Assembly: GCA_934662505.1 (NCBI GenBank)
Contig: CAKUKE010000018.1
Location: forward strand, 1 to 39,844
Direction: 5' to 3'
DNA from: an uncultured Clostridia bacterium
GTDB taxonomy: Bacteria; Bacillota; Clostridia; Christensenellales; Aristaeellaceae
DNA: 39,844 bases
This document shows positions 1 to 7,424 of the stretch, one piece after another. Under the pieces are notes generated by a model that searched no databases, was not told the DNA's origin, and saw only the letters and a list, made by a program, of their open reading frames with translations. The position numbers and the translations under genes were made by a program. Every line of letters begins with the position of its first letter. Position 1 is the first letter of the stretch.

Positions 1-87
1 GCCATCGAAGCCGGTCTGCGTTTCGCTATCCGTGAAGGCGGTCATACCGTCGGCGCCGGCGCCGTCGTTCGTACCGTCGAAAACTGA
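1..87 (+). CDS. tuf: Elongation factor Tu, C-terminal end (partial)
   Basis: Only the last 28 codons and the TGA stop lie in the window; the 5' part is outside the left edge. The translated end contains RFAIREGGHTVGAGAVV, which matches the conserved C-terminal beta-barrel (domain 3) of EF-Tu, the GTPase that delivers aminoacyl-tRNA to the ribosome. A strong intrinsic terminator begins 16 bases after the stop, so tuf is the last gene of its operon. The family assignment is firm because this segment is nearly invariant among bacteria. Confidence 0.95.
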   Translation, partial: AIEAGLRFAIREGGHTVGAGAVVRTVEN

Positions 88-102
88 GTATCATTTTTTC
101 AG

Positions 103-133
103 GAGGATCGCTTAAAAAGCGATCCTCTTTTTC
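103..133 (+). terminator. Rho-independent terminator of tuf
   Basis: A perfect 11-bp stem (GAGGATCGCTT, loop AAA, AAGCGATCCTC) is followed directly by a run of T. It lies 16 bases after the tuf stop codon. Confidence 0.95.
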
Positions 134-572
134 ATTATTTAAAAAGAAAACCGCCTGAGAAGGGGGGTCAAAGCGGCTTGTCCGACGGGCGGTTCTGTAG
201 TGCCGCAGGGTGCCCGTATACAAAGGGTGCTGCTCTTGCAGGCAACCGAGGGATTGCACTTATACGCAAGCGCCTCCGCTTTCTCATGCTCGGTATGCAT
301 TTACGCAAAGGTAGTGTAAGACGATGATCGCCGCATTTGCGGCCGTGGTGCAGGTGCGCAAGGATCGAAAGTTTCAGTGCATTTATGCCTGCCCGTGTCA
401 GCGGCCTTTCACCATCGAGTCCCCAGTTTTTCTGACGGCTTTGTTTTGCAGAAACACGTATGCTGCAACGAGCCGATCCTGTGAGGTACGGGGGATACGA
501 TTCTTCAGGTTTTGTTCTCCCCCGCCCTGTCAGAAAAGCAGCGCAGCGTTTCAGCGCTTTTTCAAGTACTTT
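134..572. other. Gene-free interval, possible structured RNA
   Basis: No convincing protein gene lies here; the open frames that cross it have no family resemblance and run through terminators. The left part is rich in inverted repeats. Read on the minus strand, AACCGCC (near 193) pairs with GGCGGTT (near 150) and is followed by a T-rich tail, which looks like an intrinsic terminator with a long loop. A competing pairing, ACGGGC with GCCCGT (about 184-216), uses the same 5' arm. AAAGCGG (170-176) can also pair with CCGCTTT (276-282). These would suit a minus-strand small RNA of roughly 150-300 nt, but the signature sequences of RNase P RNA, tmRNA and SRP RNA are not present and I cannot name it. 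Confidence 0.25.
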
Positions 573-600
573 AAAGACCGCCGGAATACCGACGGTCTTT
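573..600 (-). terminator. Terminator at the end of the murB-whiA operon
   Basis: AAAGACCGCCGG and CCGACGGTCTTT form a 12-bp stem with one mismatch and loop AATA. It lies 36 bases beyond the stop codon of the last minus-strand gene. The minus-strand tail is only moderately T-rich, so termination strength is uncertain. Confidence 0.65.
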
Positions 601-636
601 TGCCTGACAGATCAGTTTTAAAAACGGGCCTGCATT

Positions 637-1677
637 TCATTTTTCTTCTGCAGCGTTGGCCAACTCCTCTACGGCTTCCTGACAAAAATCCAGCGCCGCC
701 TCCCGGTCAAAAAACATGTCCCGCGCCTGTTCGTACGCATTGATTGCGGCCTGAATCACGCCCTGATACCGCGCGTTCAGGTTTTGCATGGCCCAGCGTC
801 CCCCTTCCGGCTTGGAAAGGGACAGGTTTTCCCGCTTGAAGGCCAGCGCGCGGCAAAGATTCAGCACGGCATAAACGGGGTTTTCCGCCAAAACGGCTTC
901 AGCATCCTCCAGATCGTTCATCATGGCCTTCAGACAATCGTCCCGGTCTACCGTTCCGAAAGCACGGGCGGGACTGTCACCCAGCAGGGCAACGCCGCTG
1001 CGGCGAAGGGACAAAACATGGGTCGTCAGATCCGGGTCTGCTCCGTGCATCCATTCGCAGAACTTTTTCGGATCCTTTTTACATTCATCCCGCCACATGG
1101 CGGAAAAATGCAGCTGAAACGGCGCTGGATACGCCATGCGCGCAGCGTCGCTGGTCAGCATGACGCTGCATTCTATCCCCGCGGGCGGCGCGCTTTCCGA
1201 CAGCGCTTCCATCAGCTGCACAAAGCGCACTTTATCGTCCGGCGCCATCTCCCTGCGCACCAGCACCAGAAAATCGATATCGGATGTTTTCCACTGAAAG
1301 CATCCATCCGCCACGGAACCGTGCACATAAATTCCGGCAAGGTTTTCGCCCAGCAGGTTCATCAGGCTCTCCTTCAGCTGGTGCAGCCATTCCCACGCGT
1401 CCTCAATGCTCTTTTCCGGACGGATGCCTTCCTCAAGGAGTATCCGCAGCGCCTCTGCAGCCTTTTCTTCGTCCACCCCATCCACACGAACCCCCACAGG
1501 ATCGTCCCCTGTCGCGCCCAGCGACAGAAGACCCAGAAGGGATTTGCCATTGATAGTGCGGCTGTTGTGTATGAGCATAATCAGCGATTCATATCGCCCC
1601 GTTACCTGAATCAGCCGTATTACCTGATCCCGGCTGAGCGGCGTAATCCCGCTCAGTTGAACGTCAAATGCGATCAT
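637..1677 (-). CDS. Crh/HPr-like domain fused to aminoglycoside-nucleotidyltransferase-like domain
   Basis: Residues 1 to about 85 resemble HPr/Crh. NGKSLLGLLSLGA places a serine at position 46, the site phosphorylated by HPr kinase in HPr and Crh. Position 15, the phospho-histidine of HPr, is a serine here, so like Crh (Gln15) the domain could not pass phosphate in the PTS. Residues from about 95 form a nucleotidyltransferase of the ANT(3'')/ANT(9) type: GS at 120-121 and SDIDFLV with D133 and D135 are the metal-binding motif, and YPAPFQLHFS plus a helical C terminus follow. The gene overlaps the whiA stop by 14 bases and occupies the place where crh stands in the Bacillus murB-rapZ-yvcK-whiA-crh operon. 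Known: Crh takes part in carbon control through Ser46 phosphorylation. Inferred: the fusion joins that signal to nucleotidyl transfer on an unknown substrate; aminoglycoside resistance is possible but unproven. Confidence 0.8.
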   Translation of the reverse strand: MIAFDVQLSGITPLSRDQVIRLIQVTGRYESLIMLIHNSRTINGKSLLGLLSLGATGDDPVGVRVDGVDEEKAAEALRILLEEGIRPEKSIEDAWEWLHQLKESLMNLLGENLAGIYVHGSVADGCFQWKTSDIDFLVLVRREMAPDDKVRFVQLMEALSESAPPAGIECSVMLTSDAARMAYPAPFQLHFSAMWRDECKKDPKKFCEWMHGADPDLTTHVLSLRRSGVALLGDSPARAFGTVDRDDCLKAMMNDLEDAEAVLAENPVYAVLNLCRALAFKRENLSLSKPEGGRWAMQNLNARYQGVIQAAINAYEQARDMFFDREAALDFCQEAVEELANAAEEK

Positions 1678-2623
1678 TTGTATCCTCAGTCTGCGCCTGA
1701 TCGATCAGGGCAAGTATTTTACTCATTCGATGGCTGACGCCGGATTTGCTCAGCCTGGGCTCCAGCGACTCGCCCAACTGCTCCAGCGACGCCTCATCAT
1801 GTTCTACCCTTGCGCGCGCCACGGCGCGCAGTTTGTCCGGGAGCGCATCCCACCCCCGTACCTGTGTGTAGCGGCGGATCGCCTCGGCCTGACGCTGGGC
1901 TGCCGTCACCTGTTTTACCGTGTTGGCCTGGTCGCAATTGGCCGCGCGGTTGGCCTGATTGCGGGATTCCCGACGGATCCGTGCGTTTTCCATCTCCATC
2001 AGCGATGCCGAAGCGCCCATCATGGCCAGCAAAGACACGACATCATCGCCTTTTTTGATATAAAGAACCGTGCGTCCCCGGCGCGCCATGGTCTGCGAGC
2101 GGATCCCGCTCTTTTCAAGCATATAACGCAGCACCTCGGCCCGTTCTTCACTTTCCATCACAAATTCCATGTGATACCCTTTATCAGGGCTCAGAATGGA
2201 GCCGGCGCCAAGAAAAGCGCCCCGCAGATAAGCGTTGCGGCAGCATCGTCTGGAAATGGCGGTGCGGGGCAGTCCGTGAAAAACGTCCCCCTCGTCATTT
2301 TGACGCAGCATCCGCACGTTCACCAGCAGCCGTCTGCTCTCGCTCTCCGGCACGGTCAGCACGCACAGCCTGCGCCCGCCCAGTCGGGGCAAATGGGCAT
2401 ATTCCAGCTGCGGAATGATGTGGAGCCGCAGCTTCAGCAGCAGAAAAATGCGTTTGGCCAGCGCGACGCTTTCCACCTGATACACCACATTCATCCTGCC
2501 GCCGCCCCGCAGCACCAGCGAACCGCGGCACTGGGTCAGTGCGCTCAGTTCGCTCAATTCGCAGCAGCTTTTCTCCGGCCGGATACGCAAAAGCTCCTGC
2601 TTGACCTGTGCAGAAAAACTCAT
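1664..2623 (-). CDS. whiA: WhiA family DNA-binding regulator
   Basis: The 319-residue protein has the typical WhiA layout: an N-terminal LAGLIDADG-like region (MSFSAQVKQELLRI at the start, then AYLRGAFLGAGSI near residue 130) and a C-terminal helix-turn-helix region (LPDKLRAVARARVEHDEASL, then LSKSGVSHRM). WhiA is a conserved regulator of Gram-positive bacteria tied to sporulation in Streptomyces and to cell division and chromosome segregation in Bacillus. The start overlaps the murB stop by 4 bases (ATGA), and the stop overlaps the next gene by 14, so translation of the three is probably coupled. Length agrees with the family. Confidence 0.95.
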   Translation of the reverse strand: MSFSAQVKQELLRIRPEKSCCELSELSALTQCRGSLVLRGGGRMNVVYQVESVALAKRIFLLLKLRLHIIPQLEYAHLPRLGGRRLCVLTVPESESRRLLVNVRMLRQNDEGDVFHGLPRTAISRRCCRNAYLRGAFLGAGSILSPDKGYHMEFVMESEERAEVLRYMLEKSGIRSQTMARRGRTVLYIKKGDDVVSLLAMMGASASLMEMENARIRRESRNQANRAANCDQANTVKQVTAAQRQAEAIRRYTQVRGWDALPDKLRAVARARVEHDEASLEQLGESLEPRLSKSGVSHRMSKILALIDQAQTEDTNDRI

Positions 2624-3531
2624 TTGTCGCGCCCCACGATGCGCACTTCGTTTTCCAGCTTTACGCCGGCCTGCGCCTGCACCCGCTGCTGCACCTGCTC
2701 CATCAGGTCGATCACATCCCGCGCGGTGGCATGATTCCTGTTTACAATGAAGCCCGCATGTTTTTCGCTCACCTGCGCCCCGCCGACGGAAAAGCCCTTC
2801 AGCCCTGCCTGTTCGATCAGCGCGCCGGCGTAATAGCCGGTGGGACGCTTGAAAAACGAGCCCGCGCTGGGGTATTCCAACGGCTGCTTCTCCTTGCGTC
2901 TGGCCATCAGTTCCCGCATATCCGCCTGAATCTGCTCCCGGCTGCCCGGCGTCAGACGGAAGGATGCAGACAGCACCACGCCCTGCTCCTCCATCAGACG
3001 GGAATGACGGTAGCCAAAGGCCATATCGGTACCCGGGCGGCAGTGCAGCCCGTCCCTCGTCCAGTATTTTACGGTTTCGACCACCTGCGCCATCTCGCCG
3101 CCGTAGGCGCCAGCGTTCATGTACACGCCGCCGCCCACAGAACCGGGAATGCCGTGGGCAAAAGCCAGCCCGGCCAGCCCGTGTTCCATTGCCGTTACGG
3201 CAATGCGGGACAAAAGCGCCCCGCCGCCTGCCGTAAGGAGGGTGCCTTCTACCGTTACCCGATCCAACCCTTTGCTCAGATGAATCACCAGACCGTCAAA
3301 CCCGCCGTCCCGCACCAGCAGATTGGATCCATTGCCCAGCACCAGCACCGGCGCACCCGCCCTGACCGCTGCGTCCAGCAGCCGGCAGAGCGCATCTTCG
3401 CTTTCCGGACTTGCATACAGCGCCGCAGGCCCGCCAATGCGAAAGGTCGTATGGCGGTCGAGCGGTTCACCCTCCGTAAAACGCACGTCTCTCAGCTGCG
3501 TCGTCAGGCTCGTTTTCCAGTCCATGTCCAT
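2620..3531 (-). CDS. murB: UDP-N-acetylenolpyruvoylglucosamine reductase
   Basis: MurB makes UDP-N-acetylmuramate in the cytoplasm, using NADPH and FAD, in the second committed step of peptidoglycan synthesis. The FAD-binding motifs are clear: TTFRIGGPAALY near residue 28, VLGNGSNLLVRDGGFDG, and IPGSVGGGVYMNAGAYGGEM near 130. SAGSFFKRP, with the catalytic serine, and a C-terminal segment ending LENEVRIVG complete the fold. The 303-residue length fits the short type common in Firmicutes. It lies 17 bases after manA and overlaps whiA by 4 bases. rapZ and yvcK, which usually separate murB and whiA in Firmicutes, are absent. Confidence 0.97.
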   Translation of the reverse strand: MDMDWKTSLTTQLRDVRFTEGEPLDRHTTFRIGGPAALYASPESEDALCRLLDAAVRAGAPVLVLGNGSNLLVRDGGFDGLVIHLSKGLDRVTVEGTLLTAGGGALLSRIAVTAMEHGLAGLAFAHGIPGSVGGGVYMNAGAYGGEMAQVVETVKYWTRDGLHCRPGTDMAFGYRHSRLMEEQGVVLSASFRLTPGSREQIQADMRELMARRKEKQPLEYPSAGSFFKRPTGYYAGALIEQAGLKGFSVGGAQVSEKHAGFIVNRNHATARDVIDLMEQVQQRVQAQAGVKLENEVRIVGRDK

Positions 3532-3548
3532 CCCCCGTTCAAAGGATT

Positions 3549-4496
3549 TCAGTCCACCGTAGGATAGGCCAGCAGCATATGCTCCGTTTCGATCGTCAGA
3601 TCGTACCCATCCGCCGGCAGCAGCGCCGTCCGTCCGGGCAGCAGCTCCATTTCCCCATCCGACCAGGCGATATGCGTACGCCCCACCGCAGTCAGGATGC
3701 GGAACATACGTGGATCAGCAATCAGCGTCGCCCGTGTATTCTGCCAGCGCTGAAGCGAGAAATACTTTTCATGCAGCAGCTGCTGCCGCCCTTCACCCAG
3801 CGGCACGGGCTGCGCCGCCTCCGGCTGCAGGGACAGATCCACCACATCCAGCGCCTTGTCGATGTGCAGCGCCCGTTTGTTGCCATCCTGATCCCGGCGC
3901 TCCCAGTCATAAAAACGATAGGTCACATCGCTGGACTGCTGGATTTCGTACAGCACGATGCCCCGCCCAATGGCGTGCACCATGCCCGCCGGAATGTAAT
4001 ATACTTCGCCCGCATGCACATTCACCCGCCGCAGTACGTTTTCCACCGCTGCGCCGGCGCGGGACGCCGCTTCCAGCGCCTCCCGCGTGGTGCCCTGCCG
4101 CACACCGTACACCAGCTGCGCGCCTTCTTCCGCATGGAGAATGACCCATGCCTCGGTCTTTCCCAGTTTGCCCTCCACGCGAGCGGCATATGCATCGTCC
4201 GGGTGCACCTGCACAGACAGCGTATCCCGCGCGTCCAGCAGCTTCAGCAGCAGGGGAAACGGCCGGGTCACGGCGGTGCCCGTCAGCGCCGCCCCCTTTT
4301 CCTCGATCCACCGGGTCAGCGTCTTTCCGTCCGGCGTGCGGCTTTCCAGCCCGGGAATGGCGCTCACCTCCAGGCTTTCACCCGTACGCTGATCCGGAAT
4401 ATCCTTGCCGAATATCTTTTTCAGGCCATCCCCGCCCCAGGGGGTCTGCGCGCCGAACCGATAGGCCGGCAGCATTTCCATCGGCTGCATTTTCAT
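3549..4496 (-). CDS. manA: Mannose-6-phosphate isomerase, class I
   Basis: The product (315 residues from the chosen ATG) interconverts mannose-6-phosphate and fructose-6-phosphate in the cytoplasm. Cupin-type zinc-site segments are visible: LSVQVHPDDAYAA (metal-binding Gln and His), GKTEAWVIL (Glu), then EVYYIPAGMVHAIGRG (second His). VTYRFYDWERRD is typical of the short Firmicutes ManA. The start at 4496 has AGGAGG about 8 bases upstream. The open frame extends a further 75 codons, but those overlap the preceding glycosylase gene and look unrelated to the family. Supplying or using mannose-6-phosphate fits the alpha-mannosidase gene elsewhere in the window, although the two are not in one operon. 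Confidence 0.93.
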   Translation of the reverse strand: MKMQPMEMLPAYRFGAQTPWGGDGLKKIFGKDIPDQRTGESLEVSAIPGLESRTPDGKTLTRWIEEKGAALTGTAVTRPFPLLLKLLDARDTLSVQVHPDDAYAARVEGKLGKTEAWVILHAEEGAQLVYGVRQGTTREALEAASRAGAAVENVLRRVNVHAGEVYYIPAGMVHAIGRGIVLYEIQQSSDVTYRFYDWERRDQDGNKRALHIDKALDVVDLSLQPEAAQPVPLGEGRQQLLHEKYFSLQRWQNTRATLIADPRMFRILTAVGRTHIAWSDGEMELLPGRTALLPADGYDLTIETEHMLLAYPTVD

Positions 4497-4509
4497 CGCT
4501 GGTTCCTCC

Positions 4510-5019
4510 TCATTCCGCCATAAACCGCCAGGGAATATCCCGCCACAACGGCGGCGCATAGTCCACCCCCACCCGGGGCGCTGTGACGATATGCGGATGC
4601 ACACCGTCGTCCTCCAGCCACATTTCGTCGTTTTCCGGAAGCCACAGACCGTTCTGCGACAGGGTGACGCCCATGGCGCGCGTCCACTTGCCCGGTCCGT
4701 CCAGCGGCTTTTCCATGGCACGGATCAGCGCGGCCTGCGGCTGCCCCTCAGAACCCGTCACCACGTTCATCAGATGATGCAGACCGTACACAAGGTAAAC
4801 ATAGCTGTAGCCGCCCCGGCGATACATGACCTCCGTACGCGGCGTTTTGCCGCGGCGCGCATGGCAGGCGCCGTCTTCCTCGCCCCGGTACGCCTCCGTC
4901 TCCGCAATGCGCAGCCCCTTGACGGAGCCGTCCGGCAGACGTCTGACAAGGCGCTTGCCCACCAGATCGGGCGCGACCTCCAGCACATCCCGGGCGAAAA
5001 AGCCCGCTCCCAGTCTCAC
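4510..5019 (-). CDS. 3-methyladenine DNA glycosylase (MPG/AAG family)
   Basis: Removes alkylated purines from DNA to start base-excision repair. The 169-residue protein has the compact AAG fold signature: FFARDVLEVAPDLVGKRLVR, then RIAETEAYRGEEDGACHA with the catalytic Glu and Tyr, RTEVMYRRGGYSYVYLVYG, and GPGKWTRAMG near residue 125. The start chosen is a GTG whose bases overlap the TGA of the upstream DUF1667 gene (GTGA), because homology begins there; an in-frame ATG much further upstream lies wholly inside that gene. It is somewhat shorter than the typical 190-210 residues but appears complete. Confidence 0.9.
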   Translation of the reverse strand: MRLGAGFFARDVLEVAPDLVGKRLVRRLPDGSVKGLRIAETEAYRGEEDGACHARRGKTPRTEVMYRRGGYSYVYLVYGLHHLMNVVTGSEGQPQAALIRAMEKPLDGPGKWTRAMGVTLSQNGLWLPENDEMWLEDDGVHPHIVTAPRVGVDYAPPLWRDIPWRFMAE

Positions 5020-5372
5020 GGCACGTCCCGGGTCGCTACCACGTCTGCCCCGGTTCCGCACACATTGGGCAGCAGTACGTCGCCGATATGGACAGGCGCG
5101 CAGAACACCCCGGCAAGAATGGCCTGCATGCACGCGGCAATTTTATCCTTCGGTACCGGCGAGGCGGTTTTGACGCTGACCGGCACGTCCCTGTTTTGCA
5201 GGGGCGCGGCGGCTGTGATGACCCGCATGGGCGCCACGCACTCCTGCCGGGCGTAGGTCTCGCCCCGCTTGCAGCCGTTTCCCTCCACGACCGTTACCTG
5301 ATGGTTTTCCAGCGTCACCGTCATGCGGCACCCCATCGGGCAATTGATGCAGGTAATATTCTGGGTTTCCAT
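5016..5372 (-). CDS. DUF1667 cysteine-motif protein
   Basis: A 118-residue protein starting METQNITCINCPMGCRM, with Cys-x2-Cys-x3-Cys near residue 8 and further cysteines in GNGCKRGETYARQECVAP. The rest (TAASPVPKDKI and CAPVHIGDVLL segments) matches the DUF1667 family. The cysteine spacing resembles the cluster-binding N terminus of molybdopterin oxidoreductases, so metal or Fe-S binding is likely but not shown. DUF1667 genes are usually found next to glycerol-3-phosphate dehydrogenase-like FAD enzymes. Here the gene stands alone between a peptidase (10-base gap) and a DNA glycosylase (4-base overlap). Function unknown. Confidence 0.85.
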   Translation of the reverse strand: METQNITCINCPMGCRMTVTLENHQVTVVEGNGCKRGETYARQECVAPMRVITAAAPLQNRDVPVSVKTASPVPKDKIAACMQAILAGVFCAPVHIGDVLLPNVCGTGADVVATRDVP

Positions 5373-5382
5373 GACACATCGC

Positions 5383-6765
5383 TCACTTTCCCGCCAACCG
5401 CACGATGGCGTACGCGAATATCCGCATGTTGCGGTACAGGTCTTCCACGGTGATGTATTCGTTGGCCTGATGCGCCAGCTCCTCCTCGCCCGGGAACAGC
5501 GCGCCGAACGCCACGCCTTCCTCCATGGTGCGGGCGTAGGTGCCCCCGCCAATGGCCAGCGCCTTGCCGCGGCAGCCCGTCACATCCTCATAGGCTGCCA
5601 GCAGTTCCTGCACAAGGGTGGAGTTTTCACTGACAAAATGGGGCGTATGGCTGCCCGCCAGTTCAGCGGTCAGACGGCCGTTCAGCGTGTCGTTCATCAC
5701 CCGCATCATGGCTTCTTCGTTCATCAGGACAGGATAGCGGATGTCCAGCTGCGCCGTCACCTGCTTTTCATCACCGTCGATGATATCCAGCGCGCAGGTC
5801 AGTTTGCCGGACACGCCGTCCTCCATGCTGATGCCCAGCTTTTCGCCGTAATAGGTCATGCCCACCGTATCGGCCAGCGCGGCAATAGCGCCGCCCATGC
5901 CTGCATCCCGCAGAATGAGCAGCATCTGCCCGATCGCATTGCGCGCTTCCTCGCCCATGGCGGCGTGTCCTGGCTTGCCCACCGTGCTCAGACGCACGGT
6001 GCCTTCATCGGTCAGCACGGCTTCCAGCGGGAAGCCCAGCGCTTCGGCCGCGCGAACGGCACGGTCGCGCTCCGTCTGACCGCCGTACACTTCAGCCTGC
6101 GCAATGCCCGGGATGACGTTGATCCGCTCGCCGACCCGGAAGCGTTTCAGGCGCATCCCTTCTCCATTCATTGCGCCCCGGAGAATCACATGGCAGCCGC
6201 CCTTTTCAATGTTGATGACAGGGTATTCCGCATCGGGACTGAAACCCATACGGGGCATGACCGCATGGGTCTGGTAGTATGCCATGTCGTCCATGCCTGT
6301 TTCTTCATCGCAGCCCATGATCAGCCGCACCCGGCGCTTGAGGGGAATGCCCGCCTTTTTGACGGCTGCCATGGCGTACAGCGCCGCCACCACCGGCCCC
6401 TTGTCATCGCTGGTGCCGCGGCCATACACCCTGCCGTCGATCAGCTCCGCGCCGAAGGGGTCATGCTCCCAATTGTCGCCCACGGGCACCACGTCCAGAT
6501 GTCCCAGAATGCCCAGCGCGTCGTAGGGATCTCCCTCCCCCATATCCGCCTGCCCGGCGTAGCCGTCGATATCCTCCACATCAAAGCCCAGACGGCGGCA
6601 GTCTTCCAACGCCCGATCCAGCATTTTCCGCGTATCCTGTCCAAAGGGAGCATTGCCCGCCCCCTCCGCCTTCACGCTGGGCAGACGCACCCACGCCCGG
6701 AGCGTTTCCAGCGCCTCCTGCCGATAATCCTGCAGAGCCTTTTCCAACGCTTTGTTTTCCGTCAT
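5383..6765 (-). CDS. pepV: M20 family dipeptidase, PepV-like
   Basis: A 460-residue dinuclear-zinc dipeptidase of clan MH, most like PepV/carnosinase-type enzymes. It hydrolyses dipeptides in the cytoplasm, the last step of peptide use. Zinc-site motifs occur in order: GHLDVVPVGDNWEHDPF (His), YGRGTSDDKGP (bridging Asp), MGCDEETGMDD (catalytic Glu and ligand), SPDAEYPV (Asp), and near the C terminus LAHQANEYI (His). A lid domain fills the centre. The start at 6765 (MTENKALEKAL) is preceded by a weak GCAGGAAAG site; 27 extra upstream codons rich in Arg and Lys are unlikely to be translated. It lies 35 bases after the methyltransferase gene. Confidence 0.92.
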   Translation of the reverse strand: MTENKALEKALQDYRQEALETLRAWVRLPSVKAEGAGNAPFGQDTRKMLDRALEDCRRLGFDVEDIDGYAGQADMGEGDPYDALGILGHLDVVPVGDNWEHDPFGAELIDGRVYGRGTSDDKGPVVAALYAMAAVKKAGIPLKRRVRLIMGCDEETGMDDMAYYQTHAVMPRMGFSPDAEYPVINIEKGGCHVILRGAMNGEGMRLKRFRVGERINVIPGIAQAEVYGGQTERDRAVRAAEALGFPLEAVLTDEGTVRLSTVGKPGHAAMGEEARNAIGQMLLILRDAGMGGAIAALADTVGMTYYGEKLGISMEDGVSGKLTCALDIIDGDEKQVTAQLDIRYPVLMNEEAMMRVMNDTLNGRLTAELAGSHTPHFVSENSTLVQELLAAYEDVTGCRGKALAIGGGTYARTMEEGVAFGALFPGEEELAHQANEYITVEDLYRNMRIFAYAIVRLAGK

Positions 6766-6800
6766 CTTTCCTGCCTTCTTTCTTCTTTTTTTGCCCGCTT

Positions 6801-7424
6801 TTATACCCTGCTGCCCGTCTCCTGCGCGTGCCTTGGCCGCGCGCACCGCAGCGTCCAGAACCCGCCGCTTTTATCAGCGGCGGTTACATGTTCAAACAGG
6901 GTCTCCAGATACCGCATGGCCGAGGCCGCGCCCTGCTGCTTGCGGATGACCAGCCACATCTCCCCGTCCGGCCGGAGCCGCTTTGCGCCCTCGCCGAACA
7001 GACGATAGATCACTTCTTTTCCCGCCCGGATCGGCGGATTGGTCACGATCAGGTCGAAATCTCCTGGCACCTTTTCAAAGCCGTCCGACTGGATGCACAC
7101 CGCCGCCACGCCGTTGCTTGCGGCATTTTTCTGCGCCAGCGCCAGCGCCCGTGCATTCACATCAGACATGACCACCTCCGCGTCCGGCCAGCACTTTCCG
7201 ACTGCCACGCCGACCGCGCCCCAGCCGCAGCCCAGATCCAGCACCCGTCCGGCGATTTCAGCCGGCAGCGCCTCCAGCAGTGCCCGGGTGCCGTAGTCCA
7301 GTTCGCCTCTGGAAAACACGCCGGCGTCCGTCATGCACCGCAGCGTCTGTCCCCGGTAGGAAAACGTGCAGGGCGCCGGCCGGGCGTCGCTGGTCGGGTT
7401 CGCGGTAAAATACTGCTCGCTCAT
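6801..7424 (-). CDS. rsmC: Class I SAM methyltransferase, RsmC-like
   Basis: A 207-residue protein with SAM motif I VLDLGCGWGAVGVAVG (near residue 60) and the amino-methylating motif VTNPPIRAGKE (near 130). This is the short RsmC-like form common in Firmicutes, which lacks the N-terminal half of the E. coli enzyme. By family it would methylate guanine in 16S rRNA (G1207 in E. coli), but the target is not determinable here. Its ATG overlaps the stop of the rsuA-like gene by 4 bases, so two rRNA-modification genes appear to be translationally coupled. Confidence 0.87.
   Translation of the reverse strand: MSEQYFTANPTSDARPAPCTFSYRGQTLRCMTDAGVFSRGELDYGTRALLEALPAEIAGRVLDLGCGWGAVGVAVGKCWPDAEVVMSDVNARALALAQKNAASNGVAAVCIQSDGFEKVPGDFDLIVTNPPIRAGKEVIYRLFGEGAKRLRPDGEMWLVIRKQQGAASAMRYLETLFEHVTAADKSGGFWTLRCARPRHAQETGSRV

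Noticed and set aside
134..572. RNase P RNA, tmRNA or SRP RNA in the gene-free interval
   Set aside because: An ACAGAACC string and several stems recall RNase P, but the conserved GAGGAAAGUCCG start, the tmRNA tag and T-arm, and the SRP GGUCCGGAAGGAAGCAGC loop are all absent.
324..743. A plus-strand open frame in the interval after tuf
   Set aside because: It runs through the terminator at 573-600 and into the 3' end of the opposite gene, and its translation resembles nothing known.
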